DNA from: Exiguobacterium sp. TNDT2
GTDB lineage: Bacteria; Bacillota; Bacilli; Exiguobacteriales; Exiguobacteriaceae
Direction of reading: 5' to 3'
Assembly (NCBI RefSeq): GCF_003331145.1
Contig: NZ_QLVE01000024.1
Location: forward strand, 1-64,000
DNA length: 64,000 nucleotides
Shown: in pieces, positions 33,144 through 41,621 of the stretch
How the letters are laid out: the number at the start of each line of letters is the position of its first letter
Numbering within the stretch: the stretch's first letter is position 1
Translations under genes and position numbers: made by a program
Notes under the pieces: model-generated
Told to the model about the DNA's origin: nothing
The model's input: the letters and a program-made list of their open reading frames with translations, nothing else
Database searches by the model: none

Positions 33144-35885
33144 TCATAAAACGGTCTTGACGGTCTGTCCGTTGCGGTTGGCCGGTGTCACGACGTTAAT
33201 CGTCAATTTTGAACCACGCTTTTGTGGTTTGATGGACACGTTCGTCGAGGTCGATGTGATGGTTTTCTTCGCGACGAGCGTCTTCCCATTATAAATCGTG
33301 ACCGTGCCGTACGGGACATTCGTTCGGACGACAATCGATTTCGTCGTCGAGCGAATCGTGCCAGTGCTCACCGTAGGTCGGACACCTGCTTTGACGGTCG
33401 CGCTCTTTGCATCACGAGCTATACCGGTCTTCGCCTCGAACACGAGCTTCGTCCCGGTCCGTTGGCGGGCAAACTTCACTTGGTAGCTACCGGTCGAGTT
33501 CGCGGTCGTGCGGCCAATCACTTTCGTTCCAGCCTTAATTGTAATGGCGGCGTTCGGAAGTGTTTGCCCTTTCCACGTGCTCATTTCATCAGACGGTGCG
33601 AACGATGTTAAGGATGCCGCCGGAATTTTATAGGTCATCTTGATCTTTTTTGAGCCGATTGACGACTCGATGACGACTGACGTCCCTGGTTTGATTGAGA
33701 TTTGATAACGGTCTTTCCCGACTTCAGTGTAGGAGATCGGTTTTCCAGCGACAATGAAGTTCAAGAAAGCCGCTGTATCTTTCAACACCGTGAACGTCGA
33801 CTTGGTCGATGTGACGAGCACATCATTTATCTGTAACGTCTTCGGGGCATCGCTCGTTACTTTTTGTTCAAATGTCTTGCTGAGTTCTGGACGGAAACTG
33901 ACAATTAGTCGAATCGTCTGGCCTTCTAAAAGTGGTTCTTTCAACGTGATGACGTTCGTCCCTAAAACGAGACGTTTCGCCGCCTCGTCCCGACCGTTTC
34001 GAGCAACTGCGAGCAAGGGAGAGAGGGACCCGTTATAATGAACGGTCACCGTCGTGTCGCCCGTCTTCGGCGGTTTCGTCCACGTGACGTCAGGCACCGG
34101 GTAATCGGTTGATACGTAAAGGTCGGCATACTGACTGTTCGTGTCGAGAATGCGATAAATCACACGGTAATACATCGGCTTGTCCCGATTGTACTCGGTC
34201 AACTTCGCAACTCCCACGGCGTCTGCTTTCACTTCACGGACTTCGAAGTGGGTCGGTGAGAACAATTGACGCACTTCGACTCGGGCATTTGGTTTTGTCT
34301 GAATCGTCACACCTTCCATCGCCGTATCGGTCAACACTTCGGCAATGTTCGTATCGGACGGTTCGTTCATTTGGAACGTTTGTTTGACCGATGCTTTTGT
34401 GGCTTGGTTATACGTCGCGTTGTCTGCTGCCCAAATCGTGATGGTTTGATTTCCCCAGAGAATGCCGCGTGAGAATGTGAAACGTCCTGTCTCATCAGCC
34501 GTGACAGAGCCGTCACAGCTCGCATATTTATTATTCTCACATGTCACGTATACTGTCATGTTCGGCGCAGTCGTACCTGTAATCTCACCGACCGGTCCGT
34601 TGGTAAATGACGTCTCGATATTTAACGGTACTTTCGTCACCGGTTTCAACGTGACCGGTTTGCTCGTCACCCAACCTAACCGAATCCCGTAGCTGAACGA
34701 CTCATCGAACGAAGGGACGATATATCTTTCTTCGAATGAGCGTGTCGCATTAACGACTTCTGCGTCTGTCCCCAAATCAGCGACCGGGATTTCATAGGAA
34801 GTCCGATTGATGGTCACCACGGTCGCCATCAATTGATAGGACTCGCCTGACCAGATGTTTCCATCTCCAGTCGGCTTCATTGCCTTCATCCATGGATATA
34901 ATTGCCCCGGGATGAAATCGACCCGCTCCGTTGCCAATAAGCGCTGACCGTTTTGTAACAAGTATCCTTCTGACAACAGCTCATAATTGAGCTTGGCGTT
35001 GAAAGGGTCCAATCTTTGTTCTTTCAATGTGTTGGCCATCAAATCGATAGTGACCAAACGATTGAAATCGGTCATCGCGTAATATATACCATTGTGATAA
35101 GTAATAGACTTGATGCCGTACAGCGACTGATTGTTCAAGTCAACTTTTTTAATCGTCTTTTGTTTCATATCATACACATGTAAATCACTGAACCCTTCCA
35201 ACAGAAGATGATCTGTCTTAGGTTCAGCAAATACTGCCGTCACCGTGTTCGGCATTTTAATCGTCTCGACCGTCTCACCTGTCGCCACGTCGAGGCGGTG
35301 CAAGACGTCCGAGTACGTGTCGGCGATGACGAGTTCTTCCACTGTCGTCGCTAGTATGACGCGTTCATGCTGTGAGAAGTTACGTTCCCATGTTTTGACT
35401 CCAGCCGCATCCGTCATTATGACTTGCTTCGTGCTTTTGTTCTCCCACAACATCATGTCACGGCCTGCATCATATGTGATAAGTCGAATCGATTCTGTGT
35501 CGAACGGCGGGACGAATTCGCGGGTCGATCCATCACGGTTGACGCGAATCATTTCCCCGGTCCGTTCAAACGTCGCCATGAACTCGGTATGGTCAAGGCT
35601 GGCTTTGAAGGTATAATATTCACCATTTCTCGCGCCTTCGTCATACGATTGGTCGGCTCCGAGATTACCGTTAAAATCGATCGGGACAGTCGTCTTATTC
35701 TTCAAGTCATGAAGACGTGAGACGCCGTCGTGATAGTCTAAGTAGAAAGGCGATCCTTTGATCACTTTCACTTTTTGCTCGAGCAATTTGCCCGTCTCAA
35801 ATTTTGAGGTCGCATTCGCTTGACCGTTCGGAAACGCGACAAACAAGAATACGACGAGCAACATCATATAATGCCATTTCTTCAT
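33144..35885 (-). CDS. Large secreted protein with propeller-like and Ig-like regions
   Basis: 913 residues with a signal peptide (1-25, ending QANA). Residues about 40-400 contain repeated short beta blocks (DTYSDVLHRLDVATGETVET, NRLVTIDLMANTLKEQ) resembling a beta-propeller. From about 420 there are several Ig-like domains; the last (PYGTVTIYNGKTLVAKKTIT, then PQKRGSKLTINVV) resembles the C-terminal repeat of the S8 protease at 340. A CENNKYASCDGS loop may hold a disulfide. No cell-wall anchor seen. Probably a surface or adhesive protein. ATG with AAAGGTAGG upstream. Confidence 0.72.
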   Translation of the reverse strand: MKKWHYMMLLVVFLFVAFPNGQANATSKFETGKLLEQKVKVIKGSPFYLDYHDGVSRLHDLKNKTTVPIDFNGNLGADQSYDEGARNGEYYTFKASLDHTEFMATFERTGEMIRVNRDGSTREFVPPFDTESIRLITYDAGRDMMLWENKSTKQVIMTDAAGVKTWERNFSQHERVILATTVEELVIADTYSDVLHRLDVATGETVETIKMPNTVTAVFAEPKTDHLLLEGFSDLHVYDMKQKTIKKVDLNNQSLYGIKSITYHNGIYYAMTDFNRLVTIDLMANTLKEQRLDPFNAKLNYELLSEGYLLQNGQRLLATERVDFIPGQLYPWMKAMKPTGDGNIWSGESYQLMATVVTINRTSYEIPVADLGTDAEVVNATRSFEERYIVPSFDESFSYGIRLGWVTSKPVTLKPVTKVPLNIETSFTNGPVGEITGTTAPNMTVYVTCENNKYASCDGSVTADETGRFTFSRGILWGNQTITIWAADNATYNQATKASVKQTFQMNEPSDTNIAEVLTDTAMEGVTIQTKPNARVEVRQLFSPTHFEVREVKADAVGVAKLTEYNRDKPMYYRVIYRILDTNSQYADLYVSTDYPVPDVTWTKPPKTGDTTVTVHYNGSLSPLLAVARNGRDEAAKRLVLGTNVITLKEPLLEGQTIRLIVSFRPELSKTFEQKVTSDAPKTLQINDVLVTSTKSTFTVLKDTAAFLNFIVAGKPISYTEVGKDRYQISIKPGTSVVIESSIGSKKIKMTYKIPAASLTSFAPSDEMSTWKGQTLPNAAITIKAGTKVIGRTTANSTGSYQVKFARQRTGTKLVFEAKTGIARDAKSATVKAGVRPTVSTGTIRSTTKSIVVRTNVPYGTVTIYNGKTLVAKKTITSTSTNVSIKPQKRGSKLTINVVTPANRNGQTVKTVL

Positions 35886-35955
35886 TTACAAAACCTACCT
35901 TTTGTTCAATATATTTAAATATATCGTTTATTTTTGAATTTTAGAAGAGAAACAG

Positions 35956-35993
35956 GAAAAAAGCACCGTCTCTTTTTAAAGAGACGATGCCTT
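35956..35993 (-). terminator. Terminator of the DUF1659/DUF2922 mini-operon
   Basis: About 15-bp stem (AAGCACCGTCTCTTT with AAAGAGACGATGCCTT, G-T pairs allowed) and minus-strand TTTTTT tail. Confidence 0.88.
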
Positions 35994-35998
35994 TTAGA

Positions 35999-36211
35999 TT
36001 ATTTAACGTTCAACACCGTCTCCGTGCCTTCAATCATCTTGATTTCCGTCCACTTGGTGACGTTCTTGCCGAGCGGGTCGTTGGCGACCATGAAGTCGGC
36101 GAGCGCTTGAACTTTCAACGCGTCAACCGGTTGTTTCACGTTGTTCAAACGAAAGCGCGATACTTTATTGAACATATCCAAAAATGCGATTTCTACTTTA
36201 GTCTCAGTCAT
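35999..36211 (-). CDS. DUF2922 family protein
   Basis: 70 residues. The layout (short beta-rich start, then KVQALADFMVANDPLGKN and a hydrophobic end) fits DUF2922, a Firmicute family of unknown function normally found next to DUF1659 genes, as here. ATG with AAGGAGGA upstream. Last gene of the mini-operon. Confidence 0.72.
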   Translation of the reverse strand: MTETKVEIAFLDMFNKVSRFRLNNVKQPVDALKVQALADFMVANDPLGKNVTKWTEIKMIEGTETVLNVK

Positions 36212-36240
36212 GGGTTAGTCCTCCTTGGGTGTGGGTGTGA

Positions 36241-36453
36241 TTAGACGAGATCGTATTCGCGAACGACCGACACGAGAAAGTCTTCTTGCTCGGTCAAGTC
36301 GAGCATGAGGTGACCGAACGCCTCGGCGTCATCAGCCGTGAGTTCCGCCCGAATCGGACCGAAACGCTGCGTTTTCTTCGTCGGTTTCAAACTGTTCATC
36401 TCGTGGTACATCGTCAAGACGAGCGTGGCTTTCTTTTCAGTCAATACGGCCAT
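36241..36453 (-). CDS. DUF1659 family protein
   Basis: 70 residues with the DUF1659 core QRFGPIRAELTADDAEAFGHLM. ATG with AAAGGAGC upstream. It is a paralogue of the protein at 36692 (shared RFGP and VV-x-REY/F positions). Function of the family is unknown. Confidence 0.72.
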   Translation of the reverse strand: MAVLTEKKATLVLTMYHEMNSLKPTKKTQRFGPIRAELTADDAEAFGHLMLDLTEQEDFLVSVVREYDLV

Positions 36454-36479
36454 GGGGAATGGCTCCTTTCGGGGATGGA

Positions 36480-36620
36480 TTACGATTCAGATGGATAGGT
36501 CGAGTCAAGACGCTCGAGCAATTGAATCATGCGCTCGAGACGCGTCTCAATCCGGTGGAGCAGGTAGAGCGAGACGACGATCGGGAAGCCGAGGTTCGAG
36601 ATGAGTTCGGGCCAGCTCAT
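36480..36620 (-). CDS. YvrJ family small membrane protein
   Basis: 46 residues: MSWPELISNLGFPIVVSLYL then a charged amphipathic helix LHRIETRLERMIQLLERLDS. One membrane helix with a cytoplasmic tail, typical of YvrJ proteins (about 45-50 residues). GGGGTGG ribosome binding site upstream. It lies between two DUF1659 genes, the usual company of this family. Confidence 0.75.
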   Translation of the reverse strand: MSWPELISNLGFPIVVSLYLLHRIETRLERMIQLLERLDSTYPSES

Positions 36621-36691
36621 AGGGCCACCCCGTCATCACCATATGCGGCTCCGGCGGAACGCTTCGGTACACGCATCAGGGGTTCCTCCAA

Positions 36692-36904
36692 TTAGAACGT
36701 CACGTGGAATTCACGCGACACGACGTATGCGGCGGATTCGACCGCGAGAAGCGGAATCAACAGATCACCGAACTGCTTGATCTCCTCGGTCTCCATCCGC
36801 GCACCGAGTGGACCGAACCGGACGAGCTGACGCTTTTCCTTGCCGTCAACGAGCCGTTTCGTGTCGAGATAAAAGACGCTTGCGTATTCTCGATACACTG
36901 CCAT
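36692..36904 (-). CDS. DUF1659-like protein
   Basis: 70 residues from ATG 36904, which has GGAGGTGAGACAT directly upstream. LVRFGPLGARMETEEIKQFG and VVSREFHV match the paralogue at 36241. First gene of the mini-operon of four very small genes. Confidence 0.68.
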   Translation of the reverse strand: MAVYREYASVFYLDTKRLVDGKEKRQLVRFGPLGARMETEEIKQFGDLLIPLLAVESAAYVVSREFHVTF

Positions 36905-37225
36905 ATGTCTCACCTCCTTCGCCCCTATTAACCGGAGTTGGTGAATGGTTGCTCATCTGTCGTGACAATTTTTTCTCAGCCACTATAGACCTACTAGGAC
37001 CAACGATGCCTGTTTTGGAACGCCATCGGCTTTATTCCTTGAATTTCGATACTCGTTCGGGTATCTTTATAAGCGTCAATCTTTTTTTGAAAACATGTCT
37101 AAAGTCCTACGAATTCATTTCCCCGGTTTGAAAAAACTGGCAGTTATTTGCTTGAAAATGGGGTACTATACGGAGGAGGGCATTTTCGAAATGACCAGTT
37201 TGACTTGAAGAAGGAGATACTCTAG
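36905..37225. other. Divergent intergenic region
   Basis: Holds the promoters of the mini-operon (minus) and the MerR-like gene (plus). A weak plus-strand promoter may be TTATTT at 37146-37151 and TATACG at 37169-37174. Short palindromes AACTGGCAGTT (37135-37145) and CATTTTCGAAATG (37180-37192) could be regulator sites. No gene or RNA family seen. Confidence 0.4.
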
Positions 37226-37666
37226 ATGAACAGCTTAGACTTCGCACTCAACACCCCTATTCCTTCCGCTCAACTCGACTTCGACCAAACCGATCTGACG
37301 TTTTACGCGACTGACTGGGATGACTATCGCCCCGAAAACGCGAAGCCGCTCCTGTACAACGAACGCCCATTGACCATCTATCCACTAAAAGAACTGAGCC
37401 GTGCGTTTCATGTCGCCGGGATTCCGCGTAGCCAGCAACAGTTGATCAAATGGGAAACCGACGGCGTCTTGCCACCGACCCCGTTCACGATGGGACGCAA
37501 GCGCTTCTATACGGAAAATCAGATTCGAACTATCGTCGATATCGCCTTGGAATGCGGGCTACGGCCCCGGACACACGTCAAAAAGACAAACTTTTCCCAG
37601 TTGGCCCATAAAGAATTGGCGTACATACTCCAGTTAGAATTAAAAACCAAACTGTCGCATGAATGA
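37226..37666 (+). CDS. MerR-like helix-turn-helix protein
   Basis: 146 residues. The central part (about 50-105: YPLKELSRAFHVAGIPRSQQ, then a WETDGVLPPTPF wing and KRFYTENQIRTIV) matches a MerR-type DNA-binding domain. There is no long dimerisation helix or effector domain, so it may be an excisionase-like or minimal regulator. It is divergent from the DUF1659 operon and may control it or itself. GAAGGAG 9 nt upstream of the ATG; terminator follows. Confidence 0.65.
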   Translation: MNSLDFALNTPIPSAQLDFDQTDLTFYATDWDDYRPENAKPLLYNERPLTIYPLKELSRAFHVAGIPRSQQQLIKWETDGVLPPTPFTMGRKRFYTENQIRTIVDIALECGLRPRTHVKKTNFSQLAHKELAYILQLELKTKLSHE

Positions 37667-37677
37667 GCGGACATGAG

Positions 37678-37714
37678 ACAGCCCTTCCTGAATCGTCAGG
37701 AAGGGCTGTTTTTG
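37678..37714 (+). terminator. Terminator of the MerR-like gene
   Basis: 14-bp perfect stem (ACAGCCCTTCCTGA/TCAGGAAGGGCTGT), 4-nt loop, TTTTT tail. Confidence 0.9.
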
Positions 37715-37778
37715 GGATAATTGAGCAATAATCGAGACGTACGTCCATTCCATCAATGAACGGATGAATCGCCACCGT

Positions 37779-39632
37779 TCACCGCGGCAAATCATCGTTT
37801 GTCGTCTCATAGTCCTCAATCCACGTCTCAAGTTCATCGATCGGGAGCGGCCGCGAGAAATAATACCCTTGCATCTCGTCACAACCGAGCGAACGGAGCG
37901 TGTCGAGCTGTTCCGGCGTCTCGATGCCTTCGCATACCGTCTTCAGCTCAAGCCCGCGGGCGAGTTCGATAATCGTCTGGACGATGACGTTGCCGGTCGG
38001 GTCATTCTCCGTCACTTGGATGAATTGACGATCAATTTTGATTTCATGGATCGGATAGTGTTTCAAATAGACGAACGCCGAGAAACCGGTGCCGAAGTCG
38101 TCGATCGAAATCGAGAATCCTTGTTCTCGAAAGGCGATGAAACGATCGATGACGTGCTGCTGGTTCTCCATCCCGACGCTTTCGGTAATCTCAAACGTCA
38201 AATAGGTCGGACAGACGCCCATCTCTTTGACGATCAAGGCCAGTTTGTCGACGACCCCATCCGATAAGAAGTGACGAGCCGACAAATTCAAGGCCAGGTG
38301 ATACATTCGACCCGCATCGTGCCACGTCTTCAATTGACGGCACGCCTCGGCGAGCGCCCACTCTTCAAGCGCGATGATGACGCCGGTCGATTCGGCGAGC
38401 GAGATGAAGTCGAGCGGGGGAATCAATCCTTGTTTCGGATGCACCCAGCGCATCAACCCTTCAAATCCGTTCAACTTACCCGTCGCCGCATCCATCTTCG
38501 GTTGGTAATACAACGTGAACTCGTTCATGGCGAGCCCTTTCCGGAGGTTCATCTCGAGCGTCAACCGGGCTGTCGCCTTTTCGCTCATCTCTTCTTCATA
38601 GAAGGCGATGCCGCCGCGTTGCACGTGTCGCTCATTGGCCGTGATCCGGGCCGTGTCCATCAGCTCGAGCGTCGAGCGGGCCTTGTCCTCGATCGAGATG
38701 AAGGCGCTCATCGTTAAAATCACGTCGAGCTCCTCGACCGCGAACGGTTCACTCGTCACCGCCTCGCAAATCAAATCGGCGTACCCTTTGACTTTAATTC
38801 GGTCCCCGTAAGGCGTCCATAGCACGAACCCGGATTGCGAGACTCGGGCCAGTAACGTCGAATCCACAACTTGCCGGAGCCGGTTCCCGAGCTCGATGAC
38901 GATCTCATCAGCACGTCGGATGCCAATCGCCGTCTCGACAGAACGGAACTCGTCCGCTCGTATATAAATCAACGAGCCCAGCTGATGAGGCGTTTGTTCT
39001 CTGAGCGCGTCCACCCGTTCGACAAACCCGTTCAAATTCATCAGACCGGTCTGTTCATCCGTGTAGGCAAGTTGGGCCATCCGTTCGTCGGTCACGTGGC
39101 GGTCAAGCCGAAGATAAAGAATGGCGATAAAGTCGGACAACGTGCTGACCATCAACTCCTCGATGAACGTCCATTGACGCGGGGCGAACGTCTCGCAACA
39201 GATGACACCTTTCACCCGGCTGTTGGCATAAATCGGCGCGTCAAGCATCGACTGGACACGTTGGCCTTCGATGAAGTATTGCTGATACAGGTCTTTCACC
39301 CATTCATGCGTCCGCACGTCTTCGATTCGCAGAATTCGATTCGTCCGCAACGCATCAAAATAATCCGGCGCATCTTCTCGCAAAATCGTCAGCGTCGGCT
39401 CGCTCGGGCCATGCTCTTTGGAATAGGCGACTTGGCAATGGATCGAGGCATCGGTTTCGTCGAAGTGCCAAATCGAGACCGTATCGACATGGAGCATGTC
39501 GGCTACGACTTCGCACATATAATGGAGCGTCTGCCGGACCGCTTCCTCTGTCACGTCAGGCATCCGGATGAGTTCGAACAGTTTCTCTTGGTGGTTGCGA
39601 TACATATGTGATAACTGGTTCCCCTCGTTCAT
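37779..39632 (-). CDS. GAF-GGDEF-EAL protein, cyclic-di-GMP phosphodiesterase
   Basis: 617 residues, cytoplasmic. A GAF sensor domain (about 10-175) precedes a GGDEF domain (about 190-345) whose active site is ARVSQSGFV instead of GGDEF, so cyclase activity is lost. The EAL domain (about 355-605) keeps its catalytic residues: EGLMRW, LTFEITES, DDFGTGFS and EGIET. It should hydrolyse c-di-GMP, thereby favouring motility over surface growth. Start ATG 39632 (MNEGNQ) with GGGAG upstream; a TTG seven codons earlier is less likely. Confidence 0.87.
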   Translation of the reverse strand: MNEGNQLSHMYRNHQEKLFELIRMPDVTEEAVRQTLHYMCEVVADMLHVDTVSIWHFDETDASIHCQVAYSKEHGPSEPTLTILREDAPDYFDALRTNRILRIEDVRTHEWVKDLYQQYFIEGQRVQSMLDAPIYANSRVKGVICCETFAPRQWTFIEELMVSTLSDFIAILYLRLDRHVTDERMAQLAYTDEQTGLMNLNGFVERVDALREQTPHQLGSLIYIRADEFRSVETAIGIRRADEIVIELGNRLRQVVDSTLLARVSQSGFVLWTPYGDRIKVKGYADLICEAVTSEPFAVEELDVILTMSAFISIEDKARSTLELMDTARITANERHVQRGGIAFYEEEMSEKATARLTLEMNLRKGLAMNEFTLYYQPKMDAATGKLNGFEGLMRWVHPKQGLIPPLDFISLAESTGVIIALEEWALAEACRQLKTWHDAGRMYHLALNLSARHFLSDGVVDKLALIVKEMGVCPTYLTFEITESVGMENQQHVIDRFIAFREQGFSISIDDFGTGFSAFVYLKHYPIHEIKIDRQFIQVTENDPTGNVIVQTIIELARGLELKTVCEGIETPEQLDTLRSLGCDEMQGYYFSRPLPIDELETWIEDYETTNDDLPR

Positions 39633-39822
39633 AAGTTCCCGACTCCCGTTCAAACGTTATGCATCCATGATAGCATGAATCACGCTGCCGATTGATTCCC
39701 AAAATTCAACAGAAAGTCAATTATCGGTTTCCCTTATTTCTTTAGTCCTTTCCACTCATCCCCGTCCCAAAAATATTGACCTCGTTTTCAACAAAAACCC
39801 ACTGATTGAGCCATTTACACCA

Positions 39823-39851
39823 TTGCTTGCCCTATGCGTACCCCATACAAT
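39823..39851 (+). promoter_or_regulatory. Promoter of the NlpC/P60 hydrolase gene
   Basis: -35 TTGCTT at 39823-39828, 17-nt spacer, -10 TACAAT at 39846-39851, about 55 nt before the start codon. Confidence 0.6.
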
Positions 39852-39912
39852 AAACATGTATTGCTTTACCTGTCGATCTCGTCACTGGAATTGAAAAGAA
39901 GGAAGTGACCTC

Positions 39913-41505
39913 ATGTCCGCTAAGTCCGGTCTTATGTACTCATTCGCAGCCATCGCCGCCGTAAGCATCGTCGCCCAGGCCGATGAAACCGCCGCAGCCA
40001 GCACACACGTCGTCCGTGCCGGCGACACGCTCTGGTCGATCAGTCAAATCCACGACGTGCCGGTCGCCCAGTTGAAAACCATCAACAACTTAAGCTCTGA
40101 TCGTCTCGCCATTGGCCAAGCACTCAAGTTGAGCGGAGGCGCCGTAGAGACCGTCAAACCGGCCACCATTCAAACCTCGTCAAGTGTGGTCCAAACGACG
40201 ACCGTCAACTTGAACCTTCGTGCCTCGAAGTCGACGAAGGCAAACGTCCTCGTCACGATCCCGAAAGGCAAGGCGGTCATTGTCTTGAACACCGAGGGCA
40301 GTTGGTCCCGTGTCAAATACGGTGCGAAGACCGGTTTTGTCGCCAATACATATTTGAAGAAAGCCGCCTCGACATCGGCACCGAGTCAACCGGCCACACC
40401 GGTCGCACCAGCGAAGCCCGCGCTTAAAGAAGAAACCATCAGCCAGTCGTTCGTCACGACGGCCAACTTGAACGTGCGTCAAGGCCCAGGGATTGGGTAT
40501 GCCCTCGTCACGAATATCCCGAACGGCACAAGCGTCAACGCGACGAAACAGAGCGGCACATGGGTGTACGTCACGTATAACGGCAAGAGCGGCTACGTCA
40601 GCACCGGTTACTTGAAGCAGACGACGACGGCGCCGAGCGCGCCGGTCACACCGAACGCCGGGGACGGCGGTGCGGGCAACGCGACAGTGGATTACGTCGT
40701 CAATACCCCATCCCTCAACGTCCGCGCCTCGGCGGCGACGAGCGCTGCCGTCATTGGCAGTGTCACGGCCGGCCAGACGCTCCGCGTCGTCCAGACGTCG
40801 AACGGATGGCATCAAATCTACATCGGCAACACGGTCGGTTTCGTCTCGGCATCTTACGTCAAATCCGTATCCAAAGGCGCGACGACGGCCCCGACATGGG
40901 AGACGGGATCTTACGACGCGCACACGTTCTTCACGGCGAGCCCGGCGGCGATCCGCGCACAGGCGAATGACTCGAGCGCGATCGTCGGCACGACACTCCG
41001 CGGCGGCTTCTTGAACGTCGTCGGCGAGACCTCGTCGCACTACCGTGTCCTAGAAAACGGGACGACCGGTTTCGTGTCGAAAGCGTTCGTCACGGCAATC
41101 AACGGAAAGAGTGCCCAAGCGACCCGTCTTGCGACGATCGCCGTCGCCAAAAAGTATGTCGGCACGCCTTACGTATGGGCCTCATCGAGCCCGGCCAATG
41201 GCGGTTTTGATTGCTCGGGACTGATTTATTACGTCTTCAACCAGTCAGGCGTCAACATCCCGCGCACGAACGTCGCCAACTATTGGGCCGGGGCTTATTT
41301 CGGGCCCCAGCTCAGCGAATCGTTCGTCCCGCAAGCGGGTGACCTCATCTTCTTCGAGAATACATATACGGCCGGCCCGTCCCATATGGGTATCATGGTC
41401 GACGCGGACACGTTCATCCACGCCGGGACGCACGGCCTCGGGTACAACGCGCTCAGTAAAGAACCTTACTGGAAGTCTCGCGTCATCGGCTACAAACGAC
41501 CGTGA
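39913..41505 (+). CDS. Secreted NlpC/P60 peptidoglycan endopeptidase with LysM and SH3 domains
   Basis: 530 residues. Order: signal peptide (1-29), LysM wall-binding domain (32-75), four SH3b domains (about 95-150, 180-235, 260-318, 335-395), and an NlpC/P60 domain (405-530). The catalytic Cys434 (FDCSGLIYY), His491 (SHMGIMVD) and third residue His503 are in place. It cuts stem peptides of peptidoglycan (D-gamma-glutamyl to diamino acid bond in known members) during wall turnover or cell separation. Start with GAAGGAAGTGA 5 nt upstream. Single-gene unit with promoter and terminator. Confidence 0.9.
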   Translation: MSAKSGLMYSFAAIAAVSIVAQADETAAASTHVVRAGDTLWSISQIHDVPVAQLKTINNLSSDRLAIGQALKLSGGAVETVKPATIQTSSSVVQTTTVNLNLRASKSTKANVLVTIPKGKAVIVLNTEGSWSRVKYGAKTGFVANTYLKKAASTSAPSQPATPVAPAKPALKEETISQSFVTTANLNVRQGPGIGYALVTNIPNGTSVNATKQSGTWVYVTYNGKSGYVSTGYLKQTTTAPSAPVTPNAGDGGAGNATVDYVVNTPSLNVRASAATSAAVIGSVTAGQTLRVVQTSNGWHQIYIGNTVGFVSASYVKSVSKGATTAPTWETGSYDAHTFFTASPAAIRAQANDSSAIVGTTLRGGFLNVVGETSSHYRVLENGTTGFVSKAFVTAINGKSAQATRLATIAVAKKYVGTPYVWASSSPANGGFDCSGLIYYVFNQSGVNIPRTNVANYWAGAYFGPQLSESFVPQAGDLIFFENTYTAGPSHMGIMVDADTFIHAGTHGLGYNALSKEPYWKSRVIGYKRP

Positions 41506-41522
41506 CCTTTGACGCATAAGCT

Positions 41523-41549
41523 GACCCGACCTTTGTCGGGTTTTTTTTT
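41523..41549 (+). terminator. Terminator of the NlpC/P60 gene
   Basis: 7-bp stem ACCCGAC/GTCGGGT, 4-nt loop, nine T. Confidence 0.9.
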
Positions 41550-41621
41550 CATTGGGCAGGATTTCCCTTGTAAGACTCGAACACGACCTAGAGAATGGGA
41601 AGAGAAAGAAGGAGGTGTCCG

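Noticed and set aside
38871-39611. 246-codon plus-strand frame opposite the GAF-EAL gene
   Set aside because: Antisense shadow with Arg/His/Asp-rich composition and no ribosome binding site.
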